Origin: CBDCWA01 sp046048295
GTDB taxonomy: Bacteria > Pseudomonadota > Alphaproteobacteria > Rhizobiales > Hyphomicrobiaceae
NCBI GenBank assembly: GCA_046048295.1
Contig: JBJOGJ010000214.1
Coordinates: 1 to 6,850, forward strand
Direction: 5' to 3'
DNA: 6,850 bases
The translations under genes and the position numbers were made by a program. The notes beneath the pieces are model-generated. The model was not told the origin of the DNA and made no database searches. It worked only from the letters and a program-made list of their open reading frames with translations. Shown here piece after piece: positions 1 through 5,702 of the stretch (within the stretch, counting starts at the first letter, position 1; every line of letters starts with the position of its first letter).

Positions 1-276
1 ACGGCGGAGCGGCGCGCACGGAAGACACATCCGGCCGCGTCGGGGCTCGCCACGGCCGCTTCGGTGCAAGTCCGAAGTCGAGGATCGTTGAACGCCGTGG
101 GTATGCCGATGGACAAAATCTCTGCGCGGGGCGGACCTCATCCGCCATACGATTTCCAACCGCGATGCGGACGAGAACTCCGCCCCGCACCCTTCACCCA
201 TTGCACCTTCGCGTCCGGATTCGCCTGCACGATGGCTTGTATATACCCGAAACGGAATGGCCCCTCATGCCGATCG
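1..276. other. Region with no complete gene, left end
   Basis: No full gene with a start and ribosome-binding site can be supported here. This is the downstream side of the minus-strand MFS gene, yet no hairpin followed by a T-run is visible. A short hairpin (GCGGA/TCCGC, 131-145) is too weak to call a terminator. On the minus strand, about 138-265 carries a frame that reads like real protein around 195-245 (see the separate pseudogene entry). The remaining bases 1-137 are open in several frames without a recognisable product. Confidence 0.5.
138..264 (-). pseudogene. Possible orphan C-terminal gene fragment
   Basis: Just downstream of the MFS stop codon, the minus strand keeps an open frame to a TGA at 138-140. 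Its middle reads GYIQAIVQANPDAKVQWVKG (about 190-250). This looks like ordinary protein: amphipathic, with third codon positions almost all G or C from about 198 to 242. There is no ATG with a ribosome-binding site between the MFS stop (277) and this stretch in the same frame. The sequence after WVKG turns arginine- and serine-rich and loses the G/C third-position preference, as if the true frame were lost. I do not recognise the family. It may be the relic of a gene end left by a rearrangement, or a chance frame in GC-rich DNA. Confidence 0.25.
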
Positions 277-1485
277 CTATTCCGCCGCCGCTCGCTCCCG
301 CCGGCTGCCGGGATTGAGCACCACCGTCGCGATGGCGAGCAAATGCACGAGGGCCGAGACATAGAACACGTAGTGGGGCGGATAGTGGTCGAACAGCCAG
401 CCGTAGAATGGCCCCCCGAGCGCCTGACCGGCAAGGAAGCCCGTCGAGACGAAGCCGAACACCGTGCCGACCGGGATCTTGTCCGCGATGCGGCGCACGG
501 CGACGTCGCGGGTCGTGTTGACGCCACCGCGTATGGCCCCCGCAAGGCAGAGGAATACCGGCACCATGAAGAACGGGAAGAGTGCCGATCCCGCCAGCAG
601 GATCGCCAGCGCCGTGATCGCAAAGCCGACGAGGATGATGAGGTCGTAGCGCGTCACCTTGTCGGCCAGCACGCCGCCCGGCAGCACCAGCGCCAGCGCA
701 CCGACCTGGTAGGCGGTGAGCGCCACGACGGCGAGCGCGCGGTCGATGCCGTACATGTCCTGCAACGCCACGATCGAAAACTGCGTGATGCCGACGTTGC
801 CGAAAGAAGTGCACAGATAGAAAACGAAGAACAGCAGCACCGCGGGGGACGAAAGCAGCTCCCGCAGGCTGTCCGATATGGGCCTGCTCTTCTTCACCTG
901 GCTGCCGTCCGCCAGAAGACTTGCCGCCGCGATCAGCGCCAGCGCCGTCACCAGCCCCGCCCCGCCGATGGCCACGACCGCCCCGCGCCAACCCATGACA
1001 GGCTCGAGCGCGGCGGTGACGATCGGTCCGATGATGAAGCCGATGTTGCCGACGAAGGTGTGAATGGAGAACGCCTTCCCCATCCGCCCCTCGCCGATCG
1101 AGGAGGAGAGCAGCGAGTAGTCGGCCGGATGGAAGACGGCGTTTCCGACACCGGCCACCGCCATCAACAGCGCGAGCGTCCAGAAGTTGTCGGCATAAAG
1201 CCCGATCAGCACGATGCACAGCGCATTGACGCAGAGCCCGCCCATCAGCACCAGCCTGCCGCCGATGCGCTCGACAAGCAGTCCCATGGGCGTCTGGCAG
1301 ATGCCGGTGACGACGGCGAAAACGGAAAGTGCGAGGCCGAACTCGGCGTACGAAATGTTGAGGTCGCGCGTGATGAGCGGCAAGAGCGGCGCCCAGGCGA
1401 GGAGATAGAGGTGGCTCAGCATATGGGCCGTGCAGACGAGGCCCAGCACCTGCCCCTCGCGCCTGGTGAAGCCGACTACCGCCAT
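277..1485 (-). CDS. MFS transporter (402 aa)
   Basis: A complete inner-membrane carrier of the major facilitator superfamily, with about 12 hydrophobic segments and the usual length near 400 residues. The start is an ATG seven bases after a GGAGG ribosome-binding site. Visible family marks are AHMLSH in the first helix, the loop 2-3 signature GLLVERIGGR (residues 68-77, the MFS motif A position), and NAVFHPADYSLLSSS (115-129) followed by KAFSIHTFVGNIG (137-149). A short basic tail (RRER) ends the protein. The VFHPADYS-type motif recalls fosmidomycin-resistance-like and organic-acid MFS carriers, but substrate and direction cannot be read. It is the last gene of a minus-strand run, 84 bases after the lysozyme-like gene. 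It is closely similar to the partial MFS protein that starts at 6393: AH-x2-SH, NISY/GISY, VFHPxDYS and HTFxGxIG are shared at nearly the same positions. Confidence 0.93.
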   Translation of the reverse strand: MAVVGFTRREGQVLGLVCTAHMLSHLYLLAWAPLLPLITRDLNISYAEFGLALSVFAVVTGICQTPMGLLVERIGGRLVLMGGLCVNALCIVLIGLYADNFWTLALLMAVAGVGNAVFHPADYSLLSSSIGEGRMGKAFSIHTFVGNIGFIIGPIVTAALEPVMGWRGAVVAIGGAGLVTALALIAAASLLADGSQVKKSRPISDSLRELLSSPAVLLFFVFYLCTSFGNVGITQFSIVALQDMYGIDRALAVVALTAYQVGALALVLPGGVLADKVTRYDLIILVGFAITALAILLAGSALFPFFMVPVFLCLAGAIRGGVNTTRDVAVRRIADKIPVGTVFGFVSTGFLAGQALGGPFYGWLFDHYPPHYVFYVSALVHLLAIATVVLNPGSRRERAAAE

Positions 1486-1569
1486 GCTGCGTCCTCCGGT
1501 CGATTTCTGGTTTACCCCGAAGGATCGCCATGCGAGGCCTCGGGCGTCAAGCCAATTGCGCTCCCGCCA

Positions 1570-2445
1570 CTAGCGAAGCGGTCGGCGGTAGGTCTCGCAG
1601 CGCTTGCGCCAGCCGTTGAGCCAGCGCCGGCTTGGCGGATTGTTTATTGCCCTGCGGGTCAGCACGAAATTGGTCGCCTCGGAGAACTCGTCGAGCGCCC
1701 CCTTCGTGTCGCCCGGATCGCCCTTCATCGCCAGCAGCACGTGTTTCAGCCCCCAGCCCTCTGCCTTCCCCGTCTTCTTGTCGGGAAACGTTTCCGTTGG
1801 CGCAATCCCCTCCCCCTTGAAGTTGACGTAATCTATCAGCGGGTAGAGATCGGGCGAGGCCTTGGCAACGCGGATGAACTGGTTCCTGACGTGCGCGCGC
1901 TCCCGCGCATCGGAAAGCGTGGCGAGCATCTTCGGCAGCGCCTCCTGCATGCGCTGTGCGAGGTACTGCGCCTGCAGGCCAACCGTCGCGAGCAGGAAAG
2001 TGCGCAACTCCACCATGCGGTGCGACCGGAACTCGCGCATGAACTCTGCCCGCGTACGCCAGGGAAGGGCCGGAATTTCAGGCTTGTCGATCCAGCCTGG
2101 CAGTTTGGCCCCGCGCTGGCGCAGGAACTTCGCCACCTTCGGGAAACTCTCGGCAAAGGGCGTCTCGAGGCCGGCCGGAAACCAGATGAAGTGCCCGATG
2201 CCGACCGAGGCGAAGTCCTCGCCCCGGTTCCAGGCGGTGATCATGTCGCGGTTGCCGCCCGTTTCGTTGAGCCAGACCTGCCGGCCCACCTTCTCCGCGG
2301 CCTGCGCCGGAATCGAAAGCGAAGGCATCTGCCGGTTTGCTGGCGCGGGCTCCCTTATCAGGACCGGCGCCGCATCCTGTGCAGCGGCAGAGGTCGCCAC
2401 CATCGCGATGCAGATCGCCGCGGCCAGGGATCTCGTCACAGGCAC
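1570..2445 (-). CDS. Secreted lysozyme-like protein, unknown function
   Basis: About 291 residues starting at GTG, which sits eight bases after GGAG. A TTG at 2466 would add seven residues but has no better ribosome site. The N-terminus is a clear signal peptide: a TR charge, then the hydrophobic run LAAAICIAMVATSAAA ending in AAAQ-DAA, so the product should be periplasmic or exported. The mature part begins with VWLNETGGNRDMITAWN and GEDFASVGIGHFIWFP (about residues 57-90). The spacing of Glu61 from SVGIGH resembles the Glu and TIGIGH signature of phage T4-type lysozymes (GH24). Later conserved-looking stretches are DYVNFKGEG (about 205-213), EGWGL (about 229-233) and a C-terminal RRWLNGWRKR with TY. 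I recognise the pattern as a widespread uncharacterised proteobacterial family. A peptidoglycan-active role is inference. It lies between the decarboxylase-like gene (76 bases upstream) and the MFS gene. Confidence 0.82.
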   Translation of the reverse strand: MPVTRSLAAAICIAMVATSAAAQDAAPVLIREPAPANRQMPSLSIPAQAAEKVGRQVWLNETGGNRDMITAWNRGEDFASVGIGHFIWFPAGLETPFAESFPKVAKFLRQRGAKLPGWIDKPEIPALPWRTRAEFMREFRSHRMVELRTFLLATVGLQAQYLAQRMQEALPKMLATLSDARERAHVRNQFIRVAKASPDLYPLIDYVNFKGEGIAPTETFPDKKTGKAEGWGLKHVLLAMKGDPGDTKGALDEFSEATNFVLTRRAINNPPSRRWLNGWRKRCETYRRPLR

Positions 2446-2521
2446 GTCGTCTTCTCCACTCCGCAACCTCGGACCGCATACCGCCCTTCGCGCAGGGATC
2501 GCCGGTCTTCCCGGCCCCTGC

Positions 2522-3466
2522 TCAGCCGACGAGCCCGTGCGTCGATGGCACGAACAGGTCCTCGACCTTGACGCGCTCGGTGATGATCTTCTGCGTCAGC
2601 GCATGCTCGATGAGGTTCTCGATGACCTTCCGGTTCGGCTCGATCCCATACGGCAGCGGCTCACCCGTGATCGCCATCACCTTCTCGTGCACCTCATCAA
2701 CGTCCGACTTCTTCTCGAGCTTGCCAGCCTTGAGCCGCTCGACGTAGAGATGCTTCGACTCGGCAAACGCATTGAATGTCTCTTCGGCGACGAACGGATA
2801 CTTGGCGAGTGTATCGTCATTGACGACCACCAGGTGATTGATCGGATAGTGCCCACGAGACTTCAGCGCCGCCAGCCCCGCGTCGAGAGCGTTGGGGATC
2901 AGCGGCACCACGTCCGGATGGTCGATCTCGACACCGATGGCGCCTGCGAGTTCGCCGGACATCAGCAGATCCTCCATCTTCTTGCCCTTCTCGATGGGCG
3001 TCACGTTGGACGGCGCCTTGTATTCCGCCACGTGCTCGTCACCGGACAGCACCCAGTGCACATTCGAAAGATCGACGCCATGCTCGTCCTGGAGAATCGA
3101 GCGCGCCCAGACGCCCGTCGTCACCGTGTAGCCGCGGTTGACGCCCACTTTCCTGCCCTCGAGATCCTTGGGCGAACTGATGCCGGCGTTCTTGTTGACC
3201 AGTATGGCGCCATGGTGGAACGCCCTGACCAGGAATATCGGCAACGCGGTCATGCGCTTACCGTGGGCCTTGGCGCAAATGTACGTCGTGATCGCCATCT
3301 CCGTGATGTCGTAGGCGCTCTCGCGCACCATCCGGCGGAAGGCAGCAATCAGCGGATTGACTTCCTCCCAGTCGAATTCGAAGGATTTCGGTTTTACGGT
3401 CCCGTCCTTTACCGCCTTGTTGTTGCCCTGCGTGCGGCTGACGGCATGAAGCTTCAGATCGGCCAT
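2522..3466 (-). CDS. 4,5-dihydroxyphthalate decarboxylase-like protein
   Basis: A 314-residue protein with the periplasmic-binding-protein (NMT1/SBP type 2) fold, of the kind represented by 4,5-dihydroxyphthalate decarboxylase (Pht5), which removes a carboxyl group to give protocatechuate. Visible marks are FRRMVRESAYDITEMAITTY (43-62), LPIFLVRAFHHGAILVN (75-91, with a candidate active-site His pair at 84-85), GISSPKDLEGRKVGVNRGYT (95-114), TTGVWARSILQDEHGVD (116-132) and VLSGDEHVAEY (139-149). There is no signal peptide, which favours a cytoplasmic enzyme over a transport binding protein. The ATG follows GGGAG by ten bases. The exact substrate is open; other aromatic or heterocyclic acids are equally possible. 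No other phthalate-pathway genes (dioxygenase, dehydrogenase) are in the window. It lies downstream of marR but behind that gene's terminator, and it probably heads a transcript with the next two genes. Confidence 0.82.
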   Translation of the reverse strand: MADLKLHAVSRTQGNNKAVKDGTVKPKSFEFDWEEVNPLIAAFRRMVRESAYDITEMAITTYICAKAHGKRMTALPIFLVRAFHHGAILVNKNAGISSPKDLEGRKVGVNRGYTVTTGVWARSILQDEHGVDLSNVHWVLSGDEHVAEYKAPSNVTPIEKGKKMEDLLMSGELAGAIGVEIDHPDVVPLIPNALDAGLAALKSRGHYPINHLVVVNDDTLAKYPFVAEETFNAFAESKHLYVERLKAGKLEKKSDVDEVHEKVMAITGEPLPYGIEPNRKVIENLIEHALTQKIITERVKVEDLFVPSTHGLVG

Positions 3467-3521
3467 GGTCGCGCTTCTCCCGGTGATCGGCTTTCGTTTC
3501 GGAGCTTTGTGTCAGGGAAGT

Positions 3522-3551
3522 CTTTTAGGGCAACGGGGGCGGAAGTGTCGA
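3522..3551 (-). promoter_or_regulatory. Candidate promoter of decarboxylase-like gene
   Basis: On the minus strand TCGACA (3546-3551) and TAAAAG (3522-3527) are 18 bases apart. They match the -35 and -10 consensus at five and four of six positions. The pair lies just after the marR terminator and about 55 bases before the ATG at 3466, where an independent promoter would be expected. The match is moderate and GC-rich DNA yields chance hits. Confidence 0.35.
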
Positions 3552-3560
3552 GTAGTCGCC

Positions 3561-3593
3561 AAAACGGCCCGGGGACGAGATGACCCCGGGCCG
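3561..3593 (-). terminator. Intrinsic terminator of marR
   Basis: A perfect 10-bp inverted repeat, CGGCCCGGGG (3565-3574) and CCCCGGGCCG (3584-3593), encloses a nine-base loop. On the minus strand it is followed by TTTT (3564-3561) and preceded by six T. It lies 47 bases after the marR stop. It should uncouple marR from the decarboxylase-like gene downstream. A-tracts flank both sides, but only the minus strand has the T-run directly abutting the stem. Confidence 0.8.
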
Positions 3594-3639
3594 CAAAAAA
3601 CAGTTCGATGGAGGCTCACGCCACCAGGTCGCGCCCAGC

Positions 3640-4092
3640 TTATTCCGCGGTCATTCCGCTGATCATCTTCTCGAGCGCACGAACGAGTTCGTCCCGGCGC
3701 TTCCGCCCGAGCACATTGAGGACCACGGCGTCCACCTGCTCTGCCATGGGACCGGCATCCCTCAGGATCCGGTGCCCCTGTTCCGTCAGATCGACGACAT
3801 AGGCGCGGGCGTCCGTCTTCGAACGTTTACGCTGGATCAGCTTCCTGCTCTCGAGCCGGCGGACCATCTCCGCCAGCGTCGACCGGTCGATGCCGGTGGC
3901 ATTCACGATGGCCGTCTGGCTCGAGCGTGGATTCGCTGCGATCGCCGACAGCACCACCAGCTGACGCGGCGTGATGTCCATCTTGATCGCCGCATCGGTA
4001 AAGACCACGTCGGCGCATTGTCCGGCACGATGCAGCAAATGCAGGACCGATCGGTCCAGTTTCACTTCACCATGGGGGCCAGTTTTTCTCAT
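3640..4092 (-). CDS. MarR-family transcriptional regulator
   Basis: A 150-residue winged helix-turn-helix repressor, the normal size for MarR proteins, which usually bind palindromic operators as dimers and release them on binding small, often phenolic, ligands. Residues 41-60 (TPRQLVVLSAIAANPRSSQT) and 61-86 (AIVNATGIDRSTLAEMVRRL onward) form the recognition region. The wing has RKRSKTDARAYVVDLTEQG, containing the family D-x-R-A signature (Asp95, Arg97, Ala98). The start chosen is the ATG at 4092, seven bases after GGAG; the frame stays open 45 codons further upstream, but that part is arginine-rich and has no family similarity. The gene is followed by its own terminator and then the decarboxylase-like gene on the same strand, a natural candidate target. 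A palindrome just upstream (4118-4136) may be its operator. Confidence 0.92.
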   Translation of the reverse strand: MRKTGPHGEVKLDRSVLHLLHRAGQCADVVFTDAAIKMDITPRQLVVLSAIAANPRSSQTAIVNATGIDRSTLAEMVRRLESRKLIQRKRSKTDARAYVVDLTEQGHRILRDAGPMAEQVDAVVLNVLGRKRRDELVRALEKMISGMTAE

Positions 4093-4117
4093 TCTCGATC
4101 TCCGTCTACTCTTGTTT

Positions 4118-4136
4118 CTGATTTCGAAATTCTCAG
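4118..4136. promoter_or_regulatory. Palindrome upstream of marR, candidate operator
   Basis: CTG-ATTTCGAAAT-TCTCAG contains a perfect 10-bp palindrome (4121-4130) with outer CTG and CAG arms. It lies 26-44 bases before the marR ATG, so it would overlap the promoter or early leader. MarR proteins commonly repress themselves through such sites. It is AT-richer than its surroundings, which makes chance less likely in this GC-rich DNA. Confidence 0.4.
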
Positions 4137-4209
4137 GTCCGAAGCGAGCTGCCAGCCCGTTCGCGGCCCTGACGCCAGCGGGCCGAAATGTCCCGTGACA
4201 AAGCCAGTG

Positions 4210-4262
4210 GGAGCGCCGCAATCGCATACCGGCAGCGGGCAGCGGTACCGTGGCGGCGCTCC
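4210..4262. repeat. Long stem-loop, 10-bp perfect outer stem
   Basis: GGAGCGCCGC (4210-4219) pairs perfectly with GCGGCGCTCC (4253-4262). Inside, TACCG (4227-4231) pairs with CGGTA (4243-4247) around a loop containing a tandem GGCAGCG repeat. No T-run follows on either strand, so it is not a simple terminator. It could be a domain of a structured RNA in either direction, or a chance product of high GC. Confidence 0.45.
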
Positions 4263-4388
4263 GCGCGCTTCGAATACCAGCCAGATGTTGGCCCGAGGAA
4301 GCGACGCTGGTGAAAGGTGCTCATCCGCAGACGCCCACCTTATCCGTCACCGCCCCCGTTTCGGATTTGTGCAGCGTATCGGCCGCAC

Positions 4389-4430
4389 AGTCCGTCGATC
4401 CCGCAGGCGACGTTCACTTGACGGACTTTT
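4389..4430 (+). terminator. Terminator-like hairpin on the plus strand
   Basis: AGTCCGTC (4389-4396) pairs with GACGGACT (4420-4427), and the run TTTT (4427-4430) follows at once on the plus strand. The 23-base loop is long for a terminator. An alternative, mutually exclusive stem, CGTCG (4393-4397) with CGACG (4408-4412), uses the same left arm. No annotated plus-strand gene precedes it. Confidence 0.3.
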
Positions 4431-4444
4431 CACAGAACTGTCGC

Positions 4445-4472
4445 AAAAAGCACATCCCCGTTTCAGGGGATG
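4445..4472 (-). terminator. Intrinsic terminator of luxR
   Basis: CATCCCC (4453-4459) and GGGGATG (4466-4472) form a perfect 7-bp stem with a six-base loop. On the minus strand it is followed by TGC and then TTTTT (4449-4445). It starts 12 bases after the luxR stop codon, the expected place and orientation. Confidence 0.78.
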
Positions 4473-4484
4473 GTTTGCCTTTTG

Positions 4485-5255
4485 TCAGGCAATCAGGTGC
4501 TCGCGCATGGCTTGCGCGACGGCATGGGACTGCGAGTTCGCCTCGAGCTTGCCCTGTGCCTTTTTGATATGTGTGCGAATAGTTTCTTCACCAAGCTCAA
4601 GCTCTTCCGCAATTTCCTTGACCCGCTTTCCAAACGAAAGCATCCGCAGGACGGAAAGTTCCCGCGCCGTCAGTTGGGTGCCCCTGCCAAGTCTTCGTGC
4701 TGGCGCAGATAACAGTTTCTGCAGTCTGTTCACAGCGAAGGTCGCCCCGATGAAAACCAGCGCCCTCCTCTCCTGCGTCAAACTCTTGCTAAGGACGGTC
4801 CTTGACCAGAACGCGATCACCCAGCGCCCCCCGATCGGGCAGGCCAGCGTGTCGCGGATGCCGTACCGATATGTGAACTCCAGGGCCCAGCGGTCGATTC
4901 CGATCGGCTCGAGCGCCCTCAACGTTTCGGAGAGCGTGAAGGGGACCAGAGCGAGATATGCGGTCATCAGGCTCGGACCGGGGGTCTTCTTGCTATGCTC
5001 GACATAGTCTTCCCACCATCCCTTGGGTGCGCTCTCGTGGAGGAAAAGCGTCTTGCCTTCCACGATGGCATCCCAATCGCCGAGCTTCCGGGGAAGCAGC
5101 AGGGCGCCGAGCACCGGAAGGTCGATTTCGGAGTTCGTGATATTATGGAGGCGGTTCAGCACCTCGTAGGAGCTCTCGATATCCTCTACTTCAGAAAGGT
5201 AGCCGAGCAGACGTTCACCAAGCCTGGCTTCGCAGCTCCCGCTTCCAGTAACCAT
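4485..5255 (-). CDS. LuxR-family regulator, solo autoinducer-type
   Basis: A 256-residue regulator with a C-terminal GerE/LuxR helix-turn-helix (about 194-256): LTARELSVLRMLSFGKRVKE, IAEELELGEETIRTHIKKAQ and GKLEANSQSHAVAQA. The N-terminal 180 residues have the length and layout of an autoinducer-binding domain. The W-x3-Y pair is present (Trp80, Tyr84). At the spacing where acyl-homoserine-lactone receptors carry Asp-Pro, this protein has Gly93-Pro94, and the later PF-x-W Trp is Leu108 in VPFTLSE. No luxI-type synthase is in the window, so it is best viewed as a LuxR solo sensing something else, or nothing. The start ATG follows GGAG by nine bases. It is divergent from the cupin gene across a long gap, so that gene is a possible target. 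Its own terminator follows directly. Confidence 0.9.
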   Translation of the reverse strand: MVTGSGSCEARLGERLLGYLSEVEDIESSYEVLNRLHNITNSEIDLPVLGALLLPRKLGDWDAIVEGKTLFLHESAPKGWWEDYVEHSKKTPGPSLMTAYLALVPFTLSETLRALEPIGIDRWALEFTYRYGIRDTLACPIGGRWVIAFWSRTVLSKSLTQERRALVFIGATFAVNRLQKLLSAPARRLGRGTQLTARELSVLRMLSFGKRVKEIAEELELGEETIRTHIKKAQGKLEANSQSHAVAQAMREHLIA

Positions 5256-5459
5256 GTCTTGGCGCTCCAGTCGAATTCCGCCCTAGCCGGCCGGTGGCTT
5301 GATTAAACTAGGTGTTCGCAATCCACGCATCTTACGGCGTTAAACAGCCGAATCCACCAAAATCGGTCCGCAGATGGGTCACAAGGAAGAATCCGCACAC
5401 ACCTGATCTCACCAAGTCCATGCATCATGCTCCAACGTACAAACGGGGGAGTGGTCCCT

Positions 5460-5520
5460 GGCCGCGATCCGACAACCCGGGCACGCCATCCGGTCGGACA
5501 AGATGCCGCAAATCGCGGCC
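5460..5520. repeat. Perfect 9-bp inverted repeat with nested stem
   Basis: GGCCGCGAT (5460-5468) is the exact reverse complement of ATCGCGGCC (5512-5520). Directly inside, CCGAC (5469-5473) can pair with GTCGG (5493-5497), so the left arm is 14 contiguous paired bases. It lies mid-gap, about 180 bases before the cupin ATG. It could be a looped operator pair or an RNA structure. Confidence 0.4.
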
Positions 5521-5647
5521 TGTTCTTTCCTCCCCTACAGGGGGAGGCCAAGCCTGCCGGGAAGTCCCATCATTGAAGGTCTTTTCCACACTTGCCGCCG
5601 GATCGCAACGTTTCGCGTGCCCCTCTCCCCAACACCCCGAACTGAGG

Positions 5648-5653
5648 TATACT
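5648..5653 (+). promoter_or_regulatory. Candidate -10 box of cupin gene
   Basis: TATACT matches the -10 consensus at five of six positions and lies 50 bases before the cupin ATG. The -35 position (about 5625-5630) is C-rich with no recognisable hexamer. The promoter would therefore depend on an activator, plausibly the divergent LuxR protein (inference). Confidence 0.4.
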
Positions 5654-5702
5654 CTGCGTCACGTCCCCAAGAGGGGCCAACCGCTAGCCAGGAGGATACG
5701 CC

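Larger units (their letters stand above)
4093..4484. other. Gap between marR and luxR, structured, no protein gene
   Basis: About 390 bases with no supportable protein gene. Moving up in coordinates it holds the marR leader with a palindrome (4118-4136), a strong stem-loop (4210-4262), a plus-strand terminator-like hairpin (4389-4430) and the luxR terminator (4445-4472). The two middle structures belong to no annotated gene. Together they could mark a small plus-strand RNA, treated under findings. I could not see a convincing plus-strand promoter. Confidence 0.5.
5256..5702. other. Divergent luxR-cupin intergenic region
   Basis: A 447-base gap holding the promoters of luxR (minus) and the cupin gene (plus). 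No protein gene is supportable. Next to luxR is the palindrome CCGGCCGG (about 5288-5295). The middle contains a 9-bp inverted repeat (5460-5520) and a 7-bp stem (5529-5547, CCTCCCC/GGGGAGG) without a T-run. The cupin side carries a TATACT box and a small CCCC-AAGA-GGGG hairpin (5665-5676) in the leader. I saw no clear 20-bp lux box. The gap is long for two simple promoters. Confidence 0.55.

Noticed and set aside
59..77. T-arm-like hairpin CTTCGG-TGCAAGT-CCGAAG suggesting a tRNA
   Set aside because: The stem and seven-base loop look like a tRNA T-arm. However, the seven bases after it (GTCGAGG) have no matching acceptor strand upstream, no anticodon arm is visible and no CCA follows.
194..1531. 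A 445-codon minus-strand frame overlapping the MFS gene
   Set aside because: It is the MFS gene read in another frame. Its His/Arg/Ala-rich sequence lacks hydrophobic membrane segments, while the 402-residue frame has them and a GGAGG site.
1533..1542. Palindrome CGAGGCCTCG between the lysozyme-like and MFS genes
   Set aside because: Short, without a T-run, and not positioned at a visible promoter; easily expected by chance at this GC content.
2501..2515. Hairpin GCCGG-TCTTC-CCGGC after the decarboxylase-like gene as a terminator
   Set aside because: Only a 5-bp stem and no T-run on the minus strand, so read-through into the next gene is more likely.
64..2571. An 835-codon open frame on the plus strand
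   Set aside because: It runs antisense to the decarboxylase-like, lysozyme-like and MFS genes. It is extremely rich in Arg, Asp, His and Gln with no domain pattern, as expected of a shadow frame in high-GC DNA.
1862..3583. A 573-codon open frame on the plus strand
   Set aside because: Antisense to two well-supported genes with ribosome-binding sites and family motifs; its own translation shows no recognisable domain.
3580..5007. A 475-codon plus-strand frame crossing marR, the gap and luxR
   Set aside because: It crosses three terminator-type hairpins and is antisense to MarR and LuxR domains. Its composition changes abruptly from one part to the next.
5529..5547. CCTCCCC/GGGGAGG hairpin in the luxR-cupin gap as a terminator
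   Set aside because: No T-run follows on either strand and no gene ends nearby.
5303..5551. An 82-codon minus-strand frame upstream of luxR
   Set aside because: No good ribosome-binding site, Arg/Cys/Trp-rich composition, no motif, and it overlaps the structured intergenic DNA.
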